Assembly (NCBI GenBank): GCA_020541205.1
Contig: CP048208.1
Span: 1,240,001-1,304,000 of the forward strand
Direction: 5' to 3'
DNA from: Candidatus Hartigia pinicola
Lineage (GTDB): Bacteria > Pseudomonadota > Gammaproteobacteria > Enterobacterales > Enterobacteriaceae
DNA length: 64,000 nucleotides
Positions 1-14,854 of the stretch are shown one piece after another. The notes under the pieces are model-generated. The model had not been told where the DNA came from. It searched no databases and saw nothing but the letters and a program-made list of their open reading frames with translations. Both the position numbers and the translations under genes were made by a program. Numbering within the stretch: the stretch's first letter is position 1; each line of letters begins with the position of its first letter.

Positions 1-1611
1 TCATATTTTTACTATAAAAACAAAATTATATTTTATAATATAATTTTGTTTTTATACTTTTATCAAATTAAAACATTTCACTTTCAGAGTTGTTTCAAGA
101 ATATATTATATTTATGTTTATATATATTGGTTTATTTAAAAATAAAAAACTCATTAAATAACATGACTCAAAAAAAATAATATTGACACTGATAAAAATT
201 AACTAAAAAGAAGATACACATTTTATATTATTATAAAATTATAAAAATTAGTTTTAATATAAACTACTAATATTAATAGCTGATAAAAGATAAAATAAAA
301 AAATTTAACACTCATTATAATAGAATTTCTCTCAATCCAAAAAATATATAAAAATGACTTTATAAAAATTTATTTAAAGTTAGCGGTAGATAACATAATC
401 ATTATAGACCTAAGTTAATTAGCATATATTCTCGATCATATAATATGAAGAATTTATCATAACATAATTAATATTTTAACTTGAAGTTATTATAATCCTT
501 TAAACATACTATCTGCATCATCAAAACATTTCATTACTTATACAATAGATTAAAACTGATATTATAATTTATAATAATATATAACTCTTGGTAAAACTAT
601 TAATTATTATTACTACTGAACAGATAATTCATCTTACAAAAATAAGACAATTTATTCTATATCTTTATCGTATCACACTGTATTTAAAACAAAAAATCTT
701 TACACCTATTATTGATTAAATTACACAAATTGTACATAAAAAGAAATCAACATGTTTTAAAAAACTATGTAGTGTTTTCATATTCAATATCAAAAACATT
801 ATAAAAACATAACAAAACGTCACTATATAAATAAAGTGATATTCAAAGACTCAATACTATGAAAATAATCTAGCAATACAAAGTGCATTTTGTTTTATTA
901 TCTCAATACATTCCATTGAGTATAATTATTGTAGATCATTCGAAAAAATTTTATGCATCTTTCTGTTATCCTCTAAAATATTTGAAGAGTATGTTAGTGA
1001 TATTTGTGTATTCTTAAAATTATTAAACCAAAAATGACTTATAGTAATTACAATGTTATAACAAAAGCCTTAAATATCTATCTAGATATGTGTTTATTTG
1101 AAGAGGAAAATTTTAGATGTATTGTAGTTTTTTTTCAAAAACTGCATATTGTATTGTTCACTTTTCAGTATTTGTATTTTCAGTGTCCATAATGACAAAA
1201 TAGTATAATAATTTTTAATGAAAACTTTACAAACTATTAACAATTATTTGTAGATACCGAATCCAATTAATGTAGTTTTTTCTAAAATCTAAAATAATGA
1301 TATTCAATGCTTTTATAAAAAATTATGAAATTATATTTCATGAAATTCACTTGTTTTTGGTATATAAAAAATACAAAAAAACTTTTTACATATGTACTGT
1401 TAAAGTCGTGTATATGCACTTTCTCGAAGAGAAAATAAATCTAATAGAGCAAACTATTTTAAACTTATATAACTACTTTAATAATAACGATGAGAGAATA
1501 AAATTTAAAAAAAGATTTTTATAGTCTCTTATACTTAAAATGATAATAATCATATCACACCATATATTACACTAACATAAATAAAATTTATCATAAAAAG
1601 ATTATTAAAAA
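1..1611. other. Gene-free AT-rich stretch
   Basis: I see no recognisable gene. The two short reading frames at 1004-1192 and 1297-1524 (+) have low-complexity Ile/Lys/Phe/Tyr-rich translations, no ribosome binding site and no family resemblance, as expected from chance in DNA this AT-rich. No tRNA-like or terminator-like structure was found. Confidence 0.7.
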
Positions 1612-2172
1612 ATGAACAAGAAATTTAAATTAAAAGAAAATGATATTAGTCTCTTTAAACAAGCAGTGCGTGGAACAAAAAAAATTCACCAAGATCAGAT
1701 CTTACACACACCTATACGCACTAAATACACCCCGATATTAAATGAAAAAATAAAACAAAAACAAATTGATATGTTATTTTATTTTTCAGATGAATACCAA
1801 CCAAAATTAAAAAATGAAGGACCAATGCGTTATTTAAAAGCGAATTCTAATCCTTATGAATTAAGAAAATTACGTCGTGGTGATTATATTCCTGAATTAT
1901 TTCTTGATTTACATGGTTTGACACAAATGGAAGCTAAACAAGAAATTGGAGCATTAATTGCTGCTTGTAACAGAGAAGATGTTGTTTGTGCTTGCATGAT
2001 GCACGGCCATGGAAAGCATATTTTAAAACAACAAACACCACTATGGTTAGCTCAACATCCTGACATTATTGCTTTTCATCAAGCTCCTAAAGAATGGGGT
2101 GGTAACGCCTCATTATTAATATTAATTGAAACATCAGAAAGCGCAAGACGCTCAAACAGTTTATTAATTTAA
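1612..2172 (+). CDS. smrB: Ribosome rescue endonuclease SmrB (YfcN)
   Basis: SmrB is a cytoplasmic Smr-domain endonuclease that in E. coli cuts mRNA between collided ribosomes so that stalled ribosomes can be rescued. The 186-residue product matches the family length (E. coli 183). The N-terminal ribosome-binding extension covers about residues 1-85, including the conserved run [17 protein letters not shown] at 86-102. The Smr domain follows, with the catalytic-type D99-L100-H101 motif and a GHGKH motif at 132-136, then [13 protein letters not shown] and QAPKEWGG blocks almost identical to E. coli. The ATG has only a weak upstream purine signal, but the N-terminus aligns with the family. No neighbour lies within 1.6 kb upstream or 3 kb downstream; its usual neighbour prmB is not seen. 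Function is inferred by homology; the identification is firm. Confidence 0.96.
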   Translation: MNKKFKLKENDISLFKQAVRGTKKIHQDQILHTPIRTKYTPILNEKIKQKQIDMLFYFSDEYQPKLKNEGPMRYLKANSNPYELRKLRRGDYIPELFLDLHGLTQMEAKQEIGALIAACNREDVVCACMMHGHGKHILKQQTPLWLAQHPDIIAFHQAPKEWGGNASLLILIETSESARRSNSLLI

Positions 2173-5100
2173 AGAGTTTCACACACTTTAAAATAAAATC
2201 TAATCTTTTAAAGATTACTTATTTAATTGTCAGTATTTGAAAAACTAGCGTTTAATTAAAATAATTAATTATTATAAAAATAACATTTCACTAATAAAAT
2301 TAAGAATGTATTAAAAATTAAAAACAATCTTATCTAATTAAAATTCAGAGAATAATAATTAACTAATCATTATAGTACAACTAATATTTTATTACCTGAA
2401 AATATTGTAATCTCATATATCTGCAACAGAAAACTTTATAATATTACTTATGTATTAATATATTTATTTTCACTCCCTTTAAAATATACAGTGTACTACA
2501 AATGACCGCTAAGATTAATGCAGCATATTAATTCAAAATAATGTATACATGACTAATGTATTAGTCATATTAATTTAACTATTATTCGTCAATATTGAAT
2601 TATTTTTCTATAAATATTTATGATATCAAAAATAGTCAAAAAATATTCAGTCATCATAAAGATAAATATACAATAACATGACGCAGAAGCTATAATAACC
2701 TCACTATAGAAAAAGCAAAATACTTTATTCGTTAAGCTTAACCTGTTTAATTTTTAAAAATAAACCATTTGACATTTAAAATAAATGTAAAATCTCTGTA
2801 GTAAATTTTACACAGTATAAACAATATTTTATCATTTTTAGATTAAAGTTTTATAGACTTGAAAATATATATTATGAAGACTCTATGTAAAATTTTTTCT
2901 GTGCAATATAAAATAATAAATATCAGAGTAACAATCCAACATAAGTATTAAAATATTATTTCGAATCCTTACAAATTGACTAACCTTCTTCAAATTAGAA
3001 GATAGAATTTCAATAACTTAACGTTTAAGAATAAATCTTTAAAGTATTGATACGCCATTTTGAGATATGTGAGTATGATTTAATTACACATGAATCATTT
3101 ATAAAATGATTTTTATGTAGAGTAAAAAGTTTAGATGGTTATTTTATTTATTATATTAATTTTCATTACTGAATAAATGTAATATATAATTTCTATTGTT
3201 TGCTGAGGTATATTTCTTAAATATTCATTATAGCTTTTTAAAAATCATATTGATATTCCTAACAGTTCACCGAATAAAGAATTAGAAAACTAATTTTTAT
3301 TTTACCATTGATAATATATTGAAATATAAGTTATTTTTTAATATTATCTCAAGAAAAAATTTAAATTTTTATCTAATAATTTCTCTTCTCATTGTATAAA
3401 ATCATGACATGCAATACTTCTTACTAATATCGTACACCGAATATAATGCTATTCTGCTGTCTCTGCATTTAATTACTATCATTATTTCAAAACAATATTC
3501 ATCAAAAAAATTCACTTACTACAACACGAAGAATCACTTAGATATATTATATCTAATGATATTAACTCCTACATAATGATTAACAAAACAGTCGTAAACA
3601 CTACAAACTAATATGTTTATTACTTAGTAAATAATGTGAGTTTTACTTATTAAATTTAAAGATTAAATATGAGTCATAAAAACGGAAAGCTAAAACTCAT
3701 CAGTATTTTAAATAAAGTTTATTATGAAAGATATTTCTTTAGTTTCATCAAACTTCAAAAAGGTGATCTAATGCTTTTCATAAAAAGATGATAGTAATTT
3801 ATTTTAGATATACACTTATAATAAACATTATTAGAAAAGAACGGCATCAATAACGCATGATTTATTTATCTACTAATTTTACCCTAATTTTCCTGAAAAC
3901 GTCAACTTTGTCAAAACGCTTAAGTACAATTTTTAAAATTTTTAAATAATTATAATAATTATTGTACTTTACATGTGGATTCAAAAACTAATAACACACA
4001 AAAATACTTTTTTAACAATTAAATGATGCATTTTAACATGTTGAAGTAAGCATATTTAATACGCGATTTTTATACTGTATAAAATAAATAATGTTTTTTA
4101 AATTTAATTCTTTAGACTTTTCAGAGATTGTATGAATATAATCGGTAAAATATTTATCTAGACTATAAAATAAATTATTTTAGTAAATTGAAGTAATCAC
4201 TATATAATACAAAAATAATATTTTTAATAATGTACATAAGTTGTATGAATGTGCTAATATATGATTTATTATAGAAGTTATAGAAAAAATTTATAGAAAG
4301 AATAACATGAGTATACCCTCTTGAAGATCATGCATACTCTGTACTATTATGCTAATATTTAGATAAATGCAGGTAAATATTGCTTTCATAAATCAAATGA
4401 ATACTATTTATACATTATAATTTTACTCTCTTAAATATTTTCCATTCTTCCTTACTTATCGATAAAAATAGTTTTGATAAAACTCAGCGTTATTTGATCA
4501 ATGATACAATGTTTAACTCTGTTTTTATCTGAATTTACTGTCTGATAATTATATTTCTTCTACTAATCTTCTAATATCATTATATATTTAAATCAACACA
4601 GTAATATAATTTATTTATCAAAGAATATCACTTAAGAATACACATTTTACATCTTTATTATTTTATATTGTATATTTATATGCGCATAAAACAATTATAA
4701 AATTTCAAATACATATTAATATTAATAAACAAACTATACAACAAATATAGCTCTTCAAATTCATAATTTTAATCAAAAAAACTTATTACCAATAATATTA
4801 ATTGACTTTTTGAAATATTCACATGTAATATCTTTAATATTTATTAACATTAATTATTTAATATACAATATATCTTTAAAAGCTGAATAAAAAAACATTA
4901 AGTTATTTAAGAGTCATTTTTTAATATCGTTAATACTGAAAATGAATATTATATCTTAATTCTCTAAAAAAAGATTACATGAGTGTTAAAGAATGAGATA
5001 ATATAGTCATATAATTTATATAAATAACTGAAACAAATGCGTTTTTATAATTAATATTCTACATAATGATTTTTTTATCCTTTTATAAAATTCTATTCTA

Positions 5101-5403
5101 TATAGAAGATGTAAAAATTTTAATATGCATATAATAAATAAAAATTAAAATAAATAGTAATTACTTTAGTGACTCAAGATTTAGCATCTCGAAAATATTT
5201 TTTCATTTTATGATATGTAATCATTTCAATAATTTTATTAAACAAATATACTATACTTTTCTTATCATTTCATAAGTATATCAGTGTGTAATAAGCATAT
5301 CAGTATGAAAACTTTAGTAGTTTAATGAATATTTTCTAATAGATATTCGTGTTATAATATTTTAAAATATACTACATGCATACAGTATATCATCGATTAC
5401 AAG
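2173..5403. other. Gene-free AT-rich stretch
   Basis: This 3.2 kb holds no recognisable gene or RNA. The only structure I noticed is a near-perfect 20-nt palindrome at 2549-2568, listed separately. Reading frames are short and broken in all frames I examined by eye. Confidence 0.65.
2549..2568. repeat. 20-nt palindrome (9-bp arms)
   Basis: ATGACTAAT, a two-base GT centre, then ATTAGTCAT. The arms are perfectly complementary. It lies about 380 bp downstream of smrB in otherwise featureless DNA and has no T-tract, so it is not a convincing terminator. It could be a relic operator or chance. Confidence 0.4.
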
Positions 5404-6612
5404 CTATCTCCACCAGCGATAGAATAGTAATTTAATATAATCAATAACACGACTAAAACAACTACCTTCTTCAATATCTTTTAGTACTACTAATGGCAGT
5501 TGAAGGGTCTGATTATCGAACTGTAAGTCAATGATACCAACTTTCTGTCCTTTTATAAGAGGAGCTTTTAGCTCTTTAGTCAAAATATTATAACTAGCTT
5601 TCAGATCTTTCAGACGCCCACGTGGGATAGACAATACTAAATCTTCAGTAACCCCGAGCTTAACATGTTTTTTATCGGCAAACCAAACAGGACAAGAGAT
5701 AAATTCAACGCCTGCTTTTAATGGTTTAACCGTTTCATAATAACGAAAACCATAGGTTAAGAGTTTTTTAGTTTCTGAATCACGTACTTTTATGTTTTTT
5801 GCACCCAATACAACAGAAATAAGACGCATTTTATTTTCAGTGGCAGATGTTACTAAATTAAATCCAGAAGAAACAGTATACCCAGTTTTTATACCATCAA
5901 CAGACAAACTTTTATCCCAAAGCAGTTTATTGCGGTTAAACTGACGAATATTATTAAACGTAAATTCTTTTTCTTTATATATGGCATACTCATCAGGTAT
6001 ATCACGAATCATAGATTGGGCTATTAACGCCATATCACGTGCTGAACTATATTGACCATAAGCATCTAAACCATGAACATTTTTGAAATGAGTATTCTTT
6101 AATCCAAGTTTATTAACATAATCATTCATCAAGCGTACGAAATTAACTTGATCGCCAGCAATATAATCTGCCATTGCAACACACGCATCATTTCCTGATT
6201 GAAGATTAATCCCACGCGTTAACTGAGAAACAAGTACACGATCACCGGGCTTTAAAAACATGAGAGAAGAGCCTTTAAATACTGGATTACCTGTTGCCCA
6301 CGCATCTTCGTTAACAGTGACTATATCTTTAGAAGTAATATTACCAGACTTGATAGCTTGACCAATAACATAACTAGTCATTATTTTTGTTAAACTTGCA
6401 GGATCATATCGTTGATCTGCGTTTTTTTCAAGCAAAACTTTACCTGAGTGATAATCAAGTAAAATATAAGCTTCTGTATCAATTTCCGGCGAAGATGAAA
6501 GAAAAATATTTGGAAAAGATTCATTTGCATGTACAATATTTACAAGAGTGAAAAGCAGTACTATACCAAATGAAATATAACGATTATTGTATAATGGGAA
6601 AAAATTATTCAT
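5404..6612 (-). CDS. dacA: D-alanyl-D-alanine carboxypeptidase, PBP5 (DacA)
   Basis: This is a low-molecular-weight penicillin-binding protein that trims the terminal D-Ala from peptidoglycan pentapeptides in the periplasm. At 402 residues it matches E. coli DacA (403). It has a hydrophobic N-terminal signal peptide (about 1-29, ending VHA), then the three active-site motifs S73-L-T-K76, S139-G-N141 and K242-T-G244. The C-terminal beta domain follows, and a C-terminal amphipathic helix ([13 protein letters not shown]) that anchors the enzyme to the inner membrane. Blocks such as [10 protein letters not shown] and [17 protein letters not shown] and the IDYIKL tail favour DacA over its paralogue DacC. 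There is no clear Shine-Dalgarno. A TATAAT-like hexamer on this strand (6619-6624) ends 6 nt before the ATG, but no matching -35 was found. No operon partner is visible. A wall enzyme implies that this symbiont still makes peptidoglycan. Confidence 0.95.
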   Translation of the reverse strand: MNNFFPLYNNRYISFGIVLLFTLVNIVHANESFPNIFLSSSPEIDTEAYILLDYHSGKVLLEKNADQRYDPASLTKIMTSYVIGQAIKSGNITSKDIVTVNEDAWATGNPVFKGSSLMFLKPGDRVLVSQLTRGINLQSGNDACVAMADYIAGDQVNFVRLMNDYVNKLGLKNTHFKNVHGLDAYGQYSSARDMALIAQSMIRDIPDEYAIYKEKEFTFNNIRQFNRNKLLWDKSLSVDGIKTGYTVSSGFNLVTSATENKMRLISVVLGAKNIKVRDSETKKLLTYGFRYYETVKPLKAGVEFISCPVWFADKKHVKLGVTEDLVLSIPRGRLKDLKASYNILTKELKAPLIKGQKVGIIDLQFDNQTLQLPLVVLKDIEEGSCFSRVIDYIKLLFYRWWR

Positions 6613-9600
6613 AGTTGTATTATAAGAACCTATTCAACATTATTTTATTGCATAGCAACAAGACGATAAATATCATTTTAACAAACTACACACAAGCGTT
6701 CAAACACCTCTTTTATAGTTCTTCTACATTCTCCAACATTTTCCAAAATAAATTTACATACATTCCAGAATATAATGTTGAGATATCAAATATGAAATAT
6801 GGAGTGCATTATATTTCCTTATCTTAATAATTTTTTTGAATATATACGATATATTATTAAATAAATTTTATTAATATAGCGTCATCAATTAATACATTCT
6901 TTATATATATAATTAATTGTATTTAAATTAAAGTTATGATAAAATTTTTTTTCTATAATATAGCTTAATATGACTCTAATAAATTATATAGAACAACCTT
7001 AAAGTATCTACCCTGATGTATTCTCAGATTCTAGACAAATTTATCTAGATTTATTGCCTTTTTAGAAGTTACATGCTTTTAAGCTATTCGCATAAACAAT
7101 TAAAAAAACTCTGTTAATGTTCGATTACTATGAGTAAAAATTGCGCAAACACATTTTTACATTTTTTTCTAAGTGAATATTGAGCGATATTTTTGCATTT
7201 TTTTCTTCTTGAAGTTTAAAAGAATAATATATGGTACTATTTCCTTAAAACAGTAATAAGGTGTATATATTATTAAAAAATATTTTTAACAATATGAAAA
7301 TATAGAAAATATATTATACACATCTACTTTTTCGTAACATGTCTATTGCCTGACAATAACTAAAAAATTTACTTTATCAAAACTGATTTGAAATCATCTC
7401 ACTATTATATGATAATGTCATTGCAATAGAACATATGAAATAATTCAATTTAAAATATGCCGTATAAACTCTGATTAATATTTTCTCTAATATTTATTAT
7501 CCTACAAGTGATATAAATACACTAATGAAAGAATAACTCAATTTAGCGATTGGGTTAAGTTTAATAGTTACTTTCGCATTATATTATTTTTAATCTATTT
7601 AGCAGAAATCTATACATTAGATTAGACTATCATAATGTAAAAAAAATTCACAGAAATATTTTTCCAAATAATTATCCTTTCAGAAAATTCATTTTTCACT
7701 TAGAGTATTAATGTTAGCAATATGTACTGCTGTGATGTTTTGAAGTAAGTTATTTATGTGTTTTCAGTCCTTAGCTATTTAATCAATTTCTTAGATAAAT
7801 AACAATATCAATATTAAATATAAAAAACAATAATAAAAAGAATTCTTTCTATTTGTAAGATTTCTTACTTGATATAATCTTTTTGTATATCTACGATATA
7901 TTGTCAACACAAGAAATTCTATTCATATTAAACTAGACATAGTAACATTATATTAATTGTTATTAAAAGTTAATATTGAGTCTTTAAATATCATATCTAA
8001 ACAAATACGCAACTACATTTAATGTGTTTTAAGTTATATACCAATTTTCTAAAAACTGTCTGCTTCCGCTTCAGGAGATATCTCTCAGATTATCAATCTA
8101 TTTAAATATTATTAACTTTTATTAAAATAATTTATTTTATTTTAAAATATTTCAATATTTCACTTAATAAGTGCTGAATTATTTATTTAAATACAACTAC
8201 ACTAAATTGAATATAGCATCTTAAAAGTCGTTATAGAAGTTCTGCTTCATATGCATAGCAGATCTTTATCAAAATATAAAGACTAGAAATTTGCATAGCT
8301 CTGTAATAAAATTGAGTCATTTATTATAAATTTATAAGTAATAAGATGACCTTACACACTTCATGTATTTTTTGTTGATACTAAGTTAATTATTATTAAT
8401 AATAATCAATAATATCATACATAAATCAATAAAATAATTAAAAATTTTATCAAATATATTTTTCTAGAATTTTAATACTAATAGTTTAGTTTCGAGTAGT
8501 GATTAATATAAATTTTACATCATCGTTAAATTATTTTACAATAATAGTTATCAACCTTCTAAATTAACATTCTCTTATTTTTTCCGTCTCACTCGATTGT
8601 TCCTTGCATGTTATTTTGTCTTCAATTTGGATTTTTAGGTTTCAATCAATCTCTAACTTAGATATATTTATGTACTATATATCTAATAAAAACAAATATA
8701 TTCAGGTATTATCAATCTATTTAATGTTGGCTATATATAAATAAACAACCTTGCATATTATTTAAATATAAATCAATATAACGACTAACAATTTTACTTC
8801 ACAATCCGTAGATTCAATAGAATTAACTTGACACTCACGATTGCGATACAGATATATAAAAAACTAATTTATATTTTTACTCTCACTTATTTATTGCTTA
8901 TGTATTTTATATATACAGATAAAAGTTACTGCAAGTCAAAAATTTTTATTTATTCTACAATAATCTCTATGACTTTCTTTCCTAGTTATACACATCAGTA
9001 AGTTAATATACTCCTTATAGCTAAGCATTTATAATACTACTTTAGCATATCAACTTAAAAAGCACAGTATTATGTTTATAATATGTCCTGAAATCACTAC
9101 AGAAACAAGATTTTATACAATAGCTTAGACGTTTTTAAAATATAATTAGAGGTTTACATCCTGTAAGTATTATTTCATTAAGCATAATATCTTCATGCGA
9201 AAGACATACGGATTTTACACTCATAATATATTATACAGATTGTATAAAATATTTTTTAAATTTATTAGAAGTCCTGATTACAATCATTCTCATTACAGTA
9301 TATACTTATACATTAAATGTAAGACAATTTAGTAAAATTTATAACATTTTAGTTTTTCTGAATTACAATATCTAGTCAGCTATTTTTATTAAAGAAAAAT
9401 TTTAAAACTTCTTTACTTAGCTCAAACATGCTTCAACGTACTAAAATTTAATTTTTCATAAAATTCTATGATTCATTTTTATTAAAATTATATCTTTATC
9501 TAAGTGTTAGATCTTTATTATAAAAGAATTTTTTATAAATCTATTATACTATTGTTTAGGTATGCGATATTATGAGAAACTTTATCATTATATTTCATAT

Positions 9601-11048
9601 CATTCATATGATGATAATATGAAAAAGATCATAAAAATCAAAAGAAAGCATTATCATTAACCGTTAAATGTTTAGTACTTTTAAAATCACGATGTACTTG
9701 TTTATGCTCAATGTGCAATATTAAAATAAGTCATACAAGTAAAACAATAATATGAATAACTGAGTTGTCAACTAGTGTCACTGATTCATCTGTTGCTACA
9801 TCTTGTGCGATAATAAAACTAAAAATTATTATTATATTAAACAATTTACTATTATTGTAACATTCATTTGATTCTCAAAGAGAAATTAAATTTTACTAAA
9901 TAAATTTTCATCAAATATATCTAAAATTATTAAAGAAAAATAATAAATACATTTTAACTTTATTATATAGGTAAAAATACGATCAATCGTCTAGAGCTGT
10001 GAATTAACACATAAAAATATACAGTACTGTTGAGTTTGTGTAATTTTATATTAAAAAATTTACAACAACTAAAGAGGATATGTAGAGTCTAAATATAATG
10101 CAGATCACAGATTAACTATATAAAAATAAAAATATTGATTTTTATATGATTATCAGATATTTACTAACTATAATATAGTTTTAAAAAAAATAAATACCAT
10201 TCACCACTTTATTGATTTTACGTAAAGATATATACTTCAGATTGATATTTTTAGAGTTAATTATTACTATAAAATCTTTTTATTAAATATTATAATACTT
10301 TCAAAGTAAAATAAATGAATACCATCTAAATCAGTAGAATGAATTTTCTTATTATATTTAGTAATATAAATAAAATATTTCTGCATGATATATATCATAT
10401 ACTATATGTATTTATTTAGGTTTCTCAATGTAATGCATCTAGACTGATGCGCTGATCCTGAAGTGTTAAATTATTAAACTAACAATAAATTAGCCGAACA
10501 TTCCCTGGAATATAGAAAGCTATGAGAAGTATTTCAATACTCATATTCAACTTATTGATGTAATATTTATTATCTCAGTGTTGTAAAAAAATCTTGAATG
10601 GACTCTCAGAAGATTGAAATCAAATTTATCAAAGTCAATAATTATAAATACATATTTTCTTTAATAATACGGAGCATGCATAAATTTGTAAAAAAACAAA
10701 TACATTAATAAAATACTGATCGTTTTAGATCAATTTAACTATTAATTATTTTCACTTGACAAAAAACTATAATAATCAAACAAGTCTGTAAGAAGATTTT
10801 ACATATTAAATATGTTATTGTATATGCTATTTCATATTAAAATATCTAGTTTAAAGAAAAACTAATTTTGTTATACGGAATTTATTCACTGAGGAATAAA
10901 TAGATTGATCAACTTAAAATCAGACCACTTTTTTATGATGAACTATTAATAATCAATAAAATTAACTAATACAATTAAAATAAAATTAAGAAACTAAGTT
11001 ACATTACATTTTATATTCTATTACAAATTTGAAGAGGTCGTGAACTAT
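6613..11048. other. Gene-free AT-rich stretch (4.4 kb)
   Basis: No recognisable gene or RNA. A 70-codon frame at 6615-6827 (+) looks like chance. A partly self-complementary patch near 9582-9620 contains the arms TTTCATAT and ATATGAAA, without terminator features. In E. coli fldA is preceded by ybfE; no trace of it was recognised. Confidence 0.65.
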
Positions 11049-11576
11049 ATGGCAGTCATAGGTATTTTTTTCGGTAGTGATACTGGAAACACAGAACGTA
11101 TTGCGAAAATCATTCAAGAAAAATTAGGTAAAGATAATGCTAAAGTTCATGATATAGCAAAATGTAGTAAAAAAGACATTGACGCTTTTGATATTTTAAT
11201 TATGGGTATACCAACGTGGTATTATGGTGAAGCTCAATGTGATTGGGATGATTTTTTCCCAACCCTCGCAGAGATCAATTTTCTAGGAAAAATTGTTGCT
11301 TTATTTGGATGTGGTGATCAAGAAGATTACGCAGAGTACTTTTGTGATGCTATGGGTGCTATTCGAGATATTATTGAACCAAGAGGTGCGGTAATTATTG
11401 GCCATTGGCCTACTGACGGTTACTATTTTGAAATATCTAAAAGCATGGCTAATCATGATCACTTTATCGGACTCGCTATTGATGAAGATCGCCAGCCAGA
11501 ACTAACAGAAGAACGAGTGAATACTTGGATACAACAACTGAAAAAAGAAAATCTTCTAAATAATATTCTCAGTTAA
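11049..11576 (+). CDS. fldA: Flavodoxin I (FldA)
   Basis: Flavodoxin is a small FMN-binding electron carrier in the cytoplasm, reduced by Fpr (also in this window at 59789) and used by enzymes such as the radical-SAM and IspG/IspH systems. The product has 175 residues (E. coli 176). The FMN phosphate-binding loop is GSDTGNTE near residues 8-15, followed by the [15 protein letters not shown] and [14 protein letters not shown] flavin-contact loops typical of long-chain flavodoxins. An upstream GTG at 11040 is in frame, but I start at the ATG at 11049: the [15 protein letters not shown] start aligns with E. coli, and the GAAGAGG Shine-Dalgarno at 11031-11037 lies 11 nt before this ATG but only 2 nt before the GTG. 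In E. coli fur follows fldA; here 6.3 kb of desert follows and no fur is recognisable. Confidence 0.97.
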   Translation: MAVIGIFFGSDTGNTERIAKIIQEKLGKDNAKVHDIAKCSKKDIDAFDILIMGIPTWYYGEAQCDWDDFFPTLAEINFLGKIVALFGCGDQEDYAEYFCDAMGAIRDIIEPRGAVIIGHWPTDGYYFEISKSMANHDHFIGLAIDEDRQPELTEERVNTWIQQLKKENLLNNILS

Positions 11577-14500
11577 TTAACAAGCGTATAGATCATTAAT
11601 AATTTATTCATTATACTTTTACAGTCACTTACAGTTACACAAAAATTACTATTTGAATTTGGTTCGAAACTCTTTTACTTTTTTATGATATGTTCACGTT
11701 TTATTTTAATTAACATATATTTAATACTAATAACAACAACCTTAAAATATTAACAAACTTCTTTTAAGGTTTACACTATAGTCACTCTTATAATAAGAAA
11801 ATAATGAACCTCTATGTTTTATTTCTATGCCTATCATTATAAATTAGTCTAAAAAATAATTTAATGTCTCTTAAAAATATTTTATTTGTGTTAAATTTAT
11901 GATTTGAAATATAATATGAATACGTATAATAAATAAAAATTACAAATACTAAACTCACAATGACTGATTCAAAGTAAAAATCTGTCTTTGATCTTACTCA
12001 ATAAAATTATCATAATCATTTAATTTTTTAACTGATAGAAAATTATTAAATATACTGATAAATTCATTAAAACATGTTAGGAAAATATTTCAATACGGCC
12101 AGAGTGTTTAACTATTTAATCATAGCTTATATGTGATGATCATGATTAAAATAGCTACTCTAGTACAAATTAATACACATATGACTAAAAAATAACATGA
12201 ATTACTATTAATAGCTCCAAAAAACTAATCTCTAAAAACAAACTCAATGAGTTTTGACGATTTATACCAAAAATTACTTATAGATTTCTATAAAAATAGC
12301 ACATTTATCAAAAAAGTTTTGACTATAATTTTTTTATTTTTTGCGTGGGAAAAGATTAAATTTACTACAATCTTTATCATAAAATCAATATAACTTTAAC
12401 ATTGTGCATATTCAATGTAAAATATATTACATTTAGTCAAAAATAGGCTCAATAATAATAAGCTGTTTAATTTTACACTTATTTAGTGGAGATATGAATT
12501 AATCTGAAAGATTTTTAGAGAGGTAACTGACATCTTAATACAATTTCTCCCTGTAACTTAAGATATGTTTTAAATATTTAGCAGCATTAGTCCACATTCT
12601 CTATAATAAATTTATCGCCAACATATACCTATCATTATTAATGATGAAAGATAGAATAACACATAAAATAGCTGATGCTCAATATTTAGATTACCATTAG
12701 ATTTTTATAAGAATCTAATATATTCAATGTAAATATTATAATAAAACTATTATTAGTATAAGTAATGACAACAATGCTAGCATCATCAGCTTTATGAGCA
12801 GTTAAAAACTATATACAGCAGCTTCAAGAGCATGCATTAATTTCAGCATGTAAGTATATCTTACTAATTTTGAAATTTTATTTAATAGAACAGTCAGAAA
12901 TTAATTATTCATTGGTGTTTAATGGAGCTTAATCTGATTTCACATTCTAGCATAGTTAATCAGTAAGATCATAATTAATAAATATATGCTTCGATAACAA
13001 TCTAAGACAATATGGAAAAATATAATTTTATAGTTCAACAAACTAGTAAACATCTCATTTGTTAAAACTCTTTCTGACACTCAATTAATCACCACTGATA
13101 TAGTTCAGTATTTAAATTTTAGTTAAGAATACAATTTGACCACTCTTATTCAAAGAGCTTACTAATAATATCATCGACCTAATTTTGAGTAGATATTAAT
13201 ATATACTAATTGGACAAGAACTTAGATTTTCATTTTCGTATCTGTTATCAATATATTACACTTTAATTCCATATTGTTTTACTTGATATGGTTCAATATC
13301 TTCATATAACTTAAAAATTTTCTATGCTTACTACATATTTTTTCTGATATGTATTAGACTGCGATAAATTTTAGACCGACATCTGTTTATTATCTAGCCT
13401 GAGTAATATATCTAAAAGTGTTATTAAACCATACAGTATTATTAAATAAATAATTTTAATCACTTTAATACTAGAAACATATAACGATCTGTATATTTTA
13501 ACAGGATCATAATAAACAATAATAAGATGAACTGTTAATATACCTCTACGACATACTTCATACATAGAACTTACTTATGTTTTTATTACTTAGTTATTCA
13601 TTAATTGTATTGATTTTAGAATAATGTTATTTTTAGATAAGAATTTCCGTTAATTAAAAGTATTATTACTTTACAATAAATTCTAATTCATTAGATAACT
13701 GCACACAAGTATTCAGGCAATATATTAAAGACTGCATTGAATATTGTTATAGTTAGTATTGATACTTAGCGATAGAGTGACAATACATCTAAATGTTTTT
13801 AGTAATCATAGGAAAAAAATCTAAGCGGCTAAAATTTTTAACGATTATACATAACTATTTAAATTCTGTGAAGATTTTTTGCAAAGTTCTATATAGTGAC
13901 TGTAACAAAAACATATATTATAATATATACAGTAATATTTCATACTAAATTATCTAAATATCATTTTAACTTTTCTAAATTTTTTTTCGTATTATTGTCG
14001 TTCATAACGATAACATAATCGTATCGAATCACATAGAGTATATTTATATGAAATGTATATTCAAGGAAATATCAAAGAAATATTTTGACTTCTGTTACTT
14101 TCAATCAGAGATTTTAGATAAACATTGTAATTTTTAAAAAACATCTTTTGGACTAATTAATATTCGAAAAAATTTCTTAGTTGTGCTAAAATTACATACT
14201 TCAGTAAAAATTAATATTCTTTTTAACATTATTATCTCTGCTGTTAAAATCTCAAAAATCTTCTTGAATAAATTATTTTTAATAAAACGCTAATAATATT
14301 TTATTCACTATCCAGCATAACATAAGAATATATGTTAGTATTTATCTTGCCCTTTAATATTATACCGATCATCTAATAACGAAAGTCATTCAGAACAAAA
14401 AATACAAGTTAGTATCAAGTATCATGCTCTTGCTAATTTACACACTAATAAGTTATATGATACTCAATATTAAATTTTATAATAGCTCATTAAGTTAAGA

Positions 14501-14820
14501 TAAAATGACATCAATAGCATTAATTTTATTAAATAAATACTATTTACAGTATTCTTTTTAAAATATGTGATAGTAGTTCTAAAACGTGTGGTATTTAAAG
14601 AGTGGTGTTATTGTATCGTCAAGACAATGTGAAAAGATTACTGATACTTAACTTAATGAAATTATTTGTAAGATATTATAGACAATAAATAAAAATAATT
14701 AATAAATTTCATATATTACTATAAGTAAAAATAAGCTAAATACTTAAATCAAATATTAAGATCAGATTTCCTTCAGATATTTCAGTTGTCATTACGAAAA
14801 ATCTGAAAGCCACTCAACAG

Positions 14821-14854
14821 AAAATTGTTAAAATTAATTTAATTTAACAATTTT
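14821..14854. repeat. Inverted repeat, 12-bp arms
   Basis: AAAATTGTTAAA (14821-14832) and its exact complement TTTAACAATTTT (14843-14854) surround a 10-nt loop. On the + strand the second arm ends in TTTT, so it could be a relic intrinsic terminator of an eroded gene. AT-only arms of this length are also expected occasionally by chance in such DNA. Confidence 0.35.

Noticed and set aside
1004-1524. Two short plus-strand frames (62 and 75 codons)
   Set aside because: Low-complexity composition, no ribosome binding site, no family resemblance; expected by chance in AT-rich DNA.
2549-2568. Palindrome as terminator of smrB
   Set aside because: About 380 nt after the stop codon, two-base loop and no T-tract.
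11040-11048. Upstream GTG start for fldA
   Set aside because: Only 2 nt from the Shine-Dalgarno and not in the family alignment; ATG at 11049 fits both.
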